A DNA stretch of 64,000 nt from JBLNDJ01 sp050261515 (GTDB taxonomy: Bacteria > Acidobacteriota > Terriglobia > Bryobacterales > Bryobacteraceae), in NCBI GenBank assembly GCA_050261515.1, contig JBLNDJ010000006.1, forward strand, positions 1 to 64,000. Reading direction: 5' to 3'. Positions 59,323-64,000 of this stretch are shown piece by piece. The notes under the pieces are model-generated. The model saw only the letters and a program-made list of their open reading frames with translations. It searched no databases and had not been told where the DNA came from. The position numbers were made by a program, and so were the translations under genes. The first letter of the stretch is position 1. Every line of letters starts with the position of its first letter.

Positions 59323-60273
59323 TCACGACGGCGCGTGGATCTCCTCGATGACGAACGCCTTCTTCTGCCCGGTCGTGACCAGGCGCCCCTTGTATTTGAG
59401 CTGGTTGTTCACCAGCAGGTTGAGCGGCCGGTCGGTGGGGAAGTCGAAGGTCAGGACGTCGTCCACCGCCAGGGCCGCCATGTCTTCAACCAGCAGCGTC
59501 GGCCCCTGAAGCCGAGCGTCGAGCCGCAAATGCGAGGGCTTGAGCAGGCGGAAGATCCGCATCTGCTCGTCGTTGGTCGATTCGGCGCGCCGCACGGACC
59601 ATTGCTGCTCGAACTTCTGCCGCAGCATCTTGATGATGATCGAGGGCATGCCGATGTTGATCATGCCGGAGTTGTCGGGCATCCGGACTTCGAGGCCGAT
59701 CGCCACCACGGCCTCGTTCGGCGCCATGACCTGCAATAACTGCGGCTCGGTTTCGCGCGCCTCGATCGTGAAATCGATCGGCGTGATGCCGCTCCAGGCC
59801 TGCCGCAGGTCGTGCAGCGTGATGCGGTAAAGCCCTTCCAGCACTACCTGCTCGATTTCGGTGACCTCGCGGCGCATGTTCGCGCTCGATTTGCCGTTGC
59901 CTCCGAGCAGCATCTCGAGAATCGGAAACACCAGCGACGAGCTGATTTCGAGCACCGCGTTGCCCTCGTAGGGCTTCAGGCCGAGCGATACCAGGCAGGT
60001 CGGAGACGGCAGGCACTGCGAGAACTCGGCGAAGGAAAGCTGCTCGACCGAAACCAGGTTCACCACCACGTAGGTGCGCAGGTACGCCGACAGGCTCGAG
60101 GCCAGCGTGCGGCCGAAGCCGTCATGCAGCAGGTGCACGGCGCGCAACTGTTCTTTCGCGATGCGGTCCGGGCGGCGGAAGTCATAGGCGACTGCCCGCT
60201 CGGCCGCCTGATCGCCCCCGCGCGCGCTCCGGAACAGCCCGTTGATCTCGTCTTGCGTCAGCGAACGATCCAC
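59323..60273 (-). CDS. fliM: Flagellar motor switch protein FliM
   Basis: 316 residues starting from GTG 60273 (VDRSLTQDEINGLF), with GGGAG five bases upstream; LTQDEI(N)GLF is the CheY-P-binding N-terminus of FliM. The middle domain (FGRTLASSLSAYLRTYVVVNLVSVEQLSFAEF, LGGNGKSS, VLEGLYRITLHDLRQAW, IGLEVRMPDNSGMINIGMPS) and C-terminal SpoA/FliN-like domain (LLVEDMAALAVDDVLTFDFPTDRPLNLLVNN) are complete. FliM sets rotor direction in response to phosphorylated CheY. No other flagellar gene is adjacent, but a cheY-cheB operon lies 1.5 kb away on the same strand. Confidence 0.93.
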   Translation of the reverse strand: MDRSLTQDEINGLFRSARGGDQAAERAVAYDFRRPDRIAKEQLRAVHLLHDGFGRTLASSLSAYLRTYVVVNLVSVEQLSFAEFSQCLPSPTCLVSLGLKPYEGNAVLEISSSLVFPILEMLLGGNGKSSANMRREVTEIEQVVLEGLYRITLHDLRQAWSGITPIDFTIEARETEPQLLQVMAPNEAVVAIGLEVRMPDNSGMINIGMPSIIIKMLRQKFEQQWSVRRAESTNDEQMRIFRLLKPSHLRLDARLQGPTLLVEDMAALAVDDVLTFDFPTDRPLNLLVNNQLKYKGRLVTTGQKKAFVIEEIHAPS

Positions 60274-60299
60274 GAATGCTCCCGCCCATCTATCGGCAG

Positions 60300-60440
60300 C
60301 GCGCCCGCGCCTCTTTAGGGCTCGCGCCCCGCCCGGCCGCCCGCCCGAGGCCCCCGCGCCCGCCGCGCTCCCGCCGCCGCGCTCCCGCCGCCCGCCGAGG
60401 CCCCTGCCGGCGCGCGCCTCACGGCGCGGGCAAATACGCC
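60300..60440. other. Extremely C-rich spacer with a G-quadruplex motif on the minus strand
   Basis: The spacer between divergent fliM and the porin is nearly all G+C, with repeated CCGCCGCGCTCCCG blocks. On the minus strand four G-runs at 60346-60327 (GGG, GGG, GGG, GGGG with loops of 1, 5 and 1 bases) make a canonical quadruplex motif, 54-73 nt upstream of the fliM GTG and on the sense strand of its transcript. Confidence 0.55.
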
Positions 60441-60452
60441 GATAAGCGCCAC

Positions 60453-61778
60453 ATGGGACGTTTTTTTGCACTAACAGCGCCTCTCTGCGCCGTTTTGGCT
60501 CTTCAGCCGGGGCCGCTCCGGGCCCAGTCCGCCGCGGCGCCCGATCTGCCGGTCACCTCGGCGATCAACCGTGAAATGCCGCGCTGGCTCGTGCTGGGCG
60601 GCGAGTACCGCGCCCGTTTCGACGGCTACACGAGCGGGAAATTCAGCGACGGCATCGACGAGCATTATTTCCTGAACCGGCTCCGCCTGAACCTGGCCGT
60701 GAAGCCCACCGGCTGGATGCGGTTCGTCTTCCAGGGCCAGGACTCGCGCATCTTCGGCGCGATCCGGACGCCGTCGGCGCCGCCTTACCAGGACCGGCTG
60801 GACCTGCGGCTCGGCTACGCCGAGTTCGGGCGCGGCCCCGAAGGTCCGGTGTCGGTCACCGTGGGACGCCAGGACCTGAATTTCGGCGAGAAACGCATCC
60901 TCGGCGACGCGAACTGGCGCAACGTCCCGACCGCATTCGACGCCGTGCGCCTGACGCTCCGGCACGGCGCGTACCGGCTCGACGGATTCAGCGCGAGCGC
61001 CGTCGCCGCCAAGGACGAGCGCTTCAACCACAGCGCGCTCGACAACACCATTCACGGCCTCTACGGGACCTTCCCCGTGGCGGCCTGGAAGTCGATGTTC
61101 GACGCCTACCTGCTCTACCGCATCGCGCCTCTCCAGGCGACCGAATCGGGCGCCCTGGCGCGCCTGCATTCGGAAACGGCCGGGTTCCGGTGGACGGCCG
61201 CACTTCCGGCCGAGTTCGAATACTCGAGCGAAGTCGCGCTCCAGCGCGGGACCACCGGAGGCGAGCCGCTCGGCGCCTGGGCCGGCCACTGGGTCGTGAA
61301 GCGCCCGCTGCCCGGACTTCCGGGAATCAAGGCCGTCGCCGAATACAACTATGCCTCGGGCGACGACGACCCGAGAGACGGCCGCCGCGGCACCTTCGAC
61401 CAGCTCTACGCGGCCAACCACGATAAGTACGGCATGGCGGACCTGATCGGCTGGCGGAACCTGCACCACGCCCGGACCGCGGCCGAGACCAAGCTGGCAC
61501 GGCAGTGGACTGCCATTTGCGCCTACAACTCCTTCTGGCTGGCCAGCCCGCGCGATGGTGTTTACAGCGCTGCCGGCGTGCTGGTCTACCGCTCGGCCGA
61601 CGGTTCGGCCGGACGTCACGTCGGAACCGAACTCGACGTGCAGGCGCTGTGGACCATGTCGCCCTATGCCCAGTTCGGCTTCGGTTTCGCGCACGTCTTC
61701 CCCGGCGGCTTTCTCAAACACGTGACCCCCGGGGCGTCCTACAACTCGCCGTTCATCACGCTGACAACGGCGTTTTGA
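60453..61778 (+). CDS. Alginate-export (AlgE)-like outer-membrane porin
   Basis: 441 residues. A signal peptide (MGRFFALTAPLCAVLALQPGPLRAQ) is followed by an outer-membrane beta-barrel of the alginate_exp type: LVLGGEYRARFDGYTSG, NRLRLNLAVKPTGWMRFVFQGQDSRIFG, LGYAEFGRGPEGPVSVTVGRQDLNFGEKR, and the ending NSPFITLTTAF with a C-terminal phenylalanine. The substrate could be an acidic polymer or small anions; the name does not imply alginate. GATAAG shortly before the ATG at 60453 may be a -10. Its last 23 bases overlap the convergent cheB. Confidence 0.83.
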   Translation: MGRFFALTAPLCAVLALQPGPLRAQSAAAPDLPVTSAINREMPRWLVLGGEYRARFDGYTSGKFSDGIDEHYFLNRLRLNLAVKPTGWMRFVFQGQDSRIFGAIRTPSAPPYQDRLDLRLGYAEFGRGPEGPVSVTVGRQDLNFGEKRILGDANWRNVPTAFDAVRLTLRHGAYRLDGFSASAVAAKDERFNHSALDNTIHGLYGTFPVAAWKSMFDAYLLYRIAPLQATESGALARLHSETAGFRWTAALPAEFEYSSEVALQRGTTGGEPLGAWAGHWVVKRPLPGLPGIKAVAEYNYASGDDDPRDGRRGTFDQLYAANHDKYGMADLIGWRNLHHARTAAETKLARQWTAICAYNSFWLASPRDGVYSAAGVLVYRSADGSAGRHVGTELDVQALWTMSPYAQFGFGFAHVFPGGFLKHVTPGASYNSPFITLTTAF

Positions 61779-62841
61779 CCCCATCGCCGGAGTTGGCGAC
61801 GCGCGCGATCTCGAGCGCGATCTTGCGGAGAGGCAGCACGCGATCCACCGCTCCGGCGATCACTGCCTCGCGCGGCATGCCATAGACGACGCTCGATGCC
61901 TCGTCCTGCGCGATCGTGAAGGCGCCGGCCTGGCGCATTTTGAGCAGGCCCTGTGCACCGTCGCGCCCCATCCCGGTGAGGATCACCCCGACCGCGGACG
62001 CCGCGGCCGCATTCGCCGCCGAGGCGAACAGCACGTCCACCGACGGCCGCTGGTAGCAGACCGGAGGCCCTTTCTCGACCGTGACCCGGAAACTCCGGCC
62101 GGCGCGTCGCACTACCATGTGAAAGTCGCCGGGGGCGATGAGCGCGCTGCCGCACTCGACGCGGTCCCCGTCGGTGGCTTCCTTCACACGGATCGGGCAC
62201 ACGCGATTCAGCCGTTCGGCGAAGGCGCGCGAGAACCCGGCCGGGATGTGCTGCACGATGACAATTCCGGGGCTGGCCGGATCGATTTCCCGAAGCACGG
62301 CCTCGATCGCCTCGGTGCCGCCGGTCGAGGCGCCGATCGCGATCAGGCTCACCGGGCTTCCGGGCCGTTCGGCCGGCGCGGGCGGCTTGGCCGGGGCGGC
62401 GCGTTCCTCCTCGCAACCCGTCCGGCGCCTGACGCGCGCCGCCGCGGCCGCGCGAATCCGGTCCGGCAAGAGCGCAATCAGGTCCCCGACCGAATACGGC
62501 CCGCCGGGTTTCGCCAGCACATCGACCGCGCCCGATGCCAGCGCCTTGATCGCGGCCTCGCAGCCGGCCTGGCCGAGCGAGCTGATCACGATCACTGGCA
62601 TCGGACGGTGCTGCATGATCTTCTGAAGGAAAGTCAGGCCGTCCATGCGCGGCATCTCGATATCGAGCGTGAGGACGTCGGGCGCGAGCGCCAGGATCTT
62701 GTCGCGCGCCACGTACGCGTCGGGCGCGGTGGCGACGACCTCGATGTCGGGCTGCGAAGCCAGCGCATCGGTCAGGATGCGGCGCACGATCGCCGAATCG
62801 TCGACGACCAGCACACGGGTTTTGCGGTTTGCTCCCGTCAC
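61756..62841 (-). CDS. cheB: Chemotaxis response regulator and protein-glutamate methylesterase CheB
   Basis: 361 residues from GTG 62841, which overlaps the upstream stop (GTGA) with GAGG four bases before it; an ATG at 62874 would add eleven residues within the cheX-like gene. Receiver domain with VVDDSAIVRR, phosphoacceptor D60 (LDIEMPRMDG) and K111, a linker, then the methylesterase domain with catalytic S172 (IGASTGGTEA), H198 (VQHIPAGFS) and D294 (TGMGRDGAQG). CheB demethylates or deamidates receptor glutamates in adaptation. Member of the cheY - cheX-like - cheB operon. Confidence 0.94.
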   Translation of the reverse strand: MTGANRKTRVLVVDDSAIVRRILTDALASQPDIEVVATAPDAYVARDKILALAPDVLTLDIEMPRMDGLTFLQKIMQHRPMPVIVISSLGQAGCEAAIKALASGAVDVLAKPGGPYSVGDLIALLPDRIRAAAAARVRRRTGCEEERAAPAKPPAPAERPGSPVSLIAIGASTGGTEAIEAVLREIDPASPGIVIVQHIPAGFSRAFAERLNRVCPIRVKEATDGDRVECGSALIAPGDFHMVVRRAGRSFRVTVEKGPPVCYQRPSVDVLFASAANAAAASAVGVILTGMGRDGAQGLLKMRQAGAFTIAQDEASSVVYGMPREAVIAGAVDRVLPLRKIALEIARVANSGDGVKTPLSA

Positions 62842-63293
62842 GGCGCCTCGAAGCGGATCGCGGCCGTCAGCCATCCGTTCTCGAGATCGAAGGTGCGGGC
62901 CGCTCCGTCGGGCCAGGCCGCGGGTTCGGCGTCCAATCTGGACACCGAGGGGTGCGACAGGTCGAACGCCACGTCGCCCTCCAGCCGGCTCAGCGCCGAG
63001 CCGCAGATCATGTTTGCCAACTCCGAAACTACGTCGCCTGCCTGCGCTTCGGTGATTTCCGCTTCCTCGTCCGCCCCCAGAAAATTGGCCGCGATCGACC
63101 GCGCCGCCCCAGGCGCCACCAGCACCCGGAACTCGCCCGGCCGCTCCCCGTCGAAGCGCAGCCGCGCCTCGATGGCGCCGGCGGTTCCGGAGGCGTAGCC
63201 CGGCCGCTCGCTCTCGGCGCCCGTGAAGAACATCGTTTCGAGCACGCCCCGCACCGCTTCCGCGAGCGCCTCGCTGCGCGTCCCGTCAGCCAT
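62838..63293 (-). CDS. CheX/CheC-like CheY-P phosphatase
   Basis: 151 residues of the CheX type. The defining phosphatase helix is visible as VVSELANMICGSALSRL, with E91-x-x-N94, the pair that positions water against CheY-P. The CheX-type strands IEARLRFDG, FRVLVAPGAARSIAANFLG and TFDLENGWLTAAIRF surround it. It would reset CheY. The ATG at 63293 is inside the repeat array's last ATGGCTGA; longer frames read back into the repeats. The stop overlaps the cheB GTG. Confidence 0.82.
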   Translation of the reverse strand: MADGTRSEALAEAVRGVLETMFFTGAESERPGYASGTAGAIEARLRFDGERPGEFRVLVAPGAARSIAANFLGADEEAEITEAQAGDVVSELANMICGSALSRLEGDVAFDLSHPSVSRLDAEPAAWPDGAARTFDLENGWLTAAIRFEAP

Positions 63294-63651
63294 GTGCCAC
63301 CCCCGCCACCTGCCCGAGCGCCGGCCGCTGTCGCCGGTCAGCCATTCGCCACCCCGGCACCCGCTCGATCGCCGGCCGTTGTCGCCGGTCAGCCATTCGC
63401 CATTCCGCCACCTGCCCGGGCGCCGGCCGCTGTCGCCGGTCAGGCATTCGCCACCCCGGCACCCGCTCGATCGCCGGCCGCTGTCGCCGGTCAGACATTC
63501 GCCATTCCGCCACCTGCCCGGGCGCCGGCCGCCGTCGCCGGTCAGCCATTCGCCACCCCGGCACCCGCTCGGGCGCCGGCCGCTGTCGCCGGTCAGGCAT
63601 TCGCGATCCCGCCACCTGCCCGAGCGCCGGCCGCTGTCGCCGGTCAGACAT
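63286..63651 (-). CDS. Possible 121-residue repeat protein encoded by the 51-bp array
   Basis: The frame opens at ATG 63651, overlapping the cheY stop in ATGTCTGA, and closes at 63286, overlapping the cheX-like ATG in ATGGCTGA. It encodes seven 17-residue units of the form M(S/P/A)DRRQRPA(P/L/I)(GQVA or ERVP)(E/G)WR, strongly basic and with no known fold. Because 51 is a multiple of three, other frames through the array are open too, so an open frame is weak evidence of coding. The exact overlaps on both sides are the main support. It may instead be an untranslated or leader-like repeat. Confidence 0.3.
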   Translation of the reverse strand: MSDRRQRPALGQVAGSRMPDRRQRPAPERVPGWRMADRRRRPAPGQVAEWRMSDRRQRPAIERVPGWRMPDRRQRPAPGQVAEWRMADRRQRPAIERVPGWRMADRRQRPALGQVAGVAHG

Positions 63652-63654
63652 TCG
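63291..63654 (-). repeat. Seven-copy 51-bp tandem repeat between cheY and the cheX-like gene
   Basis: CGCCGGCCG on the plus strand recurs at 63319, 63370, 63421, 63472, 63523, 63574 and 63625, exactly 51 bp apart. Two variants alternate (minus-strand ends GGGCAGGTGGCGGAATGG and GAGCGGGTGCCGGGGTGG), so the higher-order unit is 102 bp. Every unit carries an ATG(G/C/T)CTGACCGGCGAC segment. The minus-strand GAGCGGGTGCCGGGGTGGCG of one variant is almost the end of cheY itself, which reads GAGCGGGTCCTGGGGGTGGC. Confidence 0.9.
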
Positions 63655-64000
63655 CCACCCCCAGGACCCGCTCGAGCTCCTGCCGCAGCGCCTCGGGAAA
63701 GAACGGCTTGGTGATATAGCCCTTCGCGCCCAGCTCGAGCATCCGGTTGATACGGTGCGCCGTCGAGTCGGTCGAAATCACGATCACCGGCGTCCGGCGC
63801 AGGGATTCCTCGGCCCTGAGCGAGCACATGAGCTGCTCCCCGTTCACGTGGGGCATGTTGATGTCGGTGAGGATGATATCGACCGGCTCCCGGCCGAGCA
63901 GGCTCAGCGCGCCGGCGCCGTCCTCGGCTTCGAGAAACCGCTCGACTTCGAACCCCGACAACTCGATGACCCGCCGGATCACAGACCGCATCGCCGGCGA
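63644..64000 (-). CDS. cheY: CheY-like response regulator, 5' end beyond the window
   Basis: About 118 residues are visible, beginning SPAMRSVIRRVIELSGF in the middle of the DDSPAMR acidic-pocket motif, so the first ten or so residues, including the metal-binding Asp pair, are off the edge. The ATG at 63991 is the internal Met of SPAM, not the start. The phosphoacceptor Asp (DIILTDINMPHVNG), the switch Thr/Ser (VIVISTDS) and the Lys (KGYITKPFFPEALRQEL) are present. A single receiver domain ending ERVLGVANV. First visible gene of the cheY - repeat - cheX-like - cheB unit; output is probably through FliM. Confidence 0.87.
   Translation of the reverse strand, partial: SPAMRSVIRRVIELSGFEVERFLEAEDGAGALSLLGREPVDIILTDINMPHVNGEQLMCSLRAEESLRRTPVIVISTDSTAHRINRMLELGAKGYITKPFFPEALRQELERVLGVANV

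Noticed and set aside
60276..60452. N-terminal extension of the porin by 59 residues
   Set aside because: The extension is Pro/Arg-rich translation of the C-rich spacer; the ATG at 60453 gives a clean signal peptide.
63291..63654. Possible CRISPR array
   Set aside because: The 51-bp units are contiguous with no unique spacers, alternate between only two variants, and no cas gene is near.

Overview
The window is GC-rich chromosomal DNA with dense, short-spaced genes. It most resembles an Acidobacteriota genome of the Bryobacterales / 'Solibacter' type. Support for this: three large Oar-like TonB-dependent receptors with N-terminal carboxypeptidase-regulatory-like domains; a protein with the TIGR03435 architecture, a family first described from Solibacter; many Tat- and Sec-exported sugar enzymes; a YXWGXW-repeat protein; a membrane-fused spermidine-synthase-like protein; and exported sulfatase-like proteins ending in the LGYL(S/A)G signature. 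The placement is an inference from gene content; there is no rRNA or tRNA gene in the window to confirm it.

Layout. 1-121 is the end of an IS3-family insertion sequence running off the left edge, followed by about 360 bp of AT-richer DNA without a gene. 480-6463 is housekeeping: tex (minus), then DUF177 - rpmF - plsX - dsbD (plus). 6472-13980 holds a GNAT protein, threonine synthase, a zinc MDR dehydrogenase, a polyamine pair (spermidine-synthase-like membrane protein and N-carbamoylputrescine amidase) and a Tat-exported aldo/keto reductase with ferredoxin-like cysteines. 13977-19063 is a minus-strand unit fabG - Tat-exported hydrolase-like protein - GH31. 19328-23747 carries an esterase coupled to a TIGR03435 protein, UbiD coupled to the uracil-DNA glycosylase UdgX, and a convergent AlkD-like protein. 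23783-28692 is a sugar-acid-type module: MFS transporter, small membrane protein, Gfo/Idh/MocA oxidoreductase, exported unknown protein and an HTH-only IclR-like regulator.

28966-46688 is dominated by two tandem paralogous TonB-dependent receptors followed by exported alkaline-phosphatase-superfamily proteins (sulfatase-TPR, YVTN-propeller phosphoesterase, second sulfatase-like lipoprotein), an esterase, a YXWGXW protein and an orphan CopG-type antitoxin. 46760-58664 looks like a polysaccharide-utilisation locus. It has a third TonB-dependent receptor, a divergent ROK repressor preceded by a perfect 17-bp inverted repeat, an alpha/alpha-barrel-like secreted protein coupled to the repressor, a GH20 hexosaminidase, and a GH88 - cupin - Gfo/Idh operon with ATGA overlaps at both junctions. 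The enzyme set would fit a polymer of uronic acid and N-acetylhexosamine. 58714-64000 contains an exported O-methyltransferase-like protein, fliM, an AlgE-like porin and a chemotaxis operon cut by the right edge (cheY - 51-bp tandem-repeat array - cheX-like - cheB).

Two themes recur. Many genes are translationally coupled by ATGA/GTGA overlaps. Many first genes have a -10-like hexamer only 5-10 nt before the start codon and no Shine-Dalgarno sequence, suggesting frequent leaderless transcripts. The most unusual sequence structure is the seven-copy 51-bp array between cheY and the cheX-like gene; its unit looks like a multiplied copy of the cheY stop/start junction.
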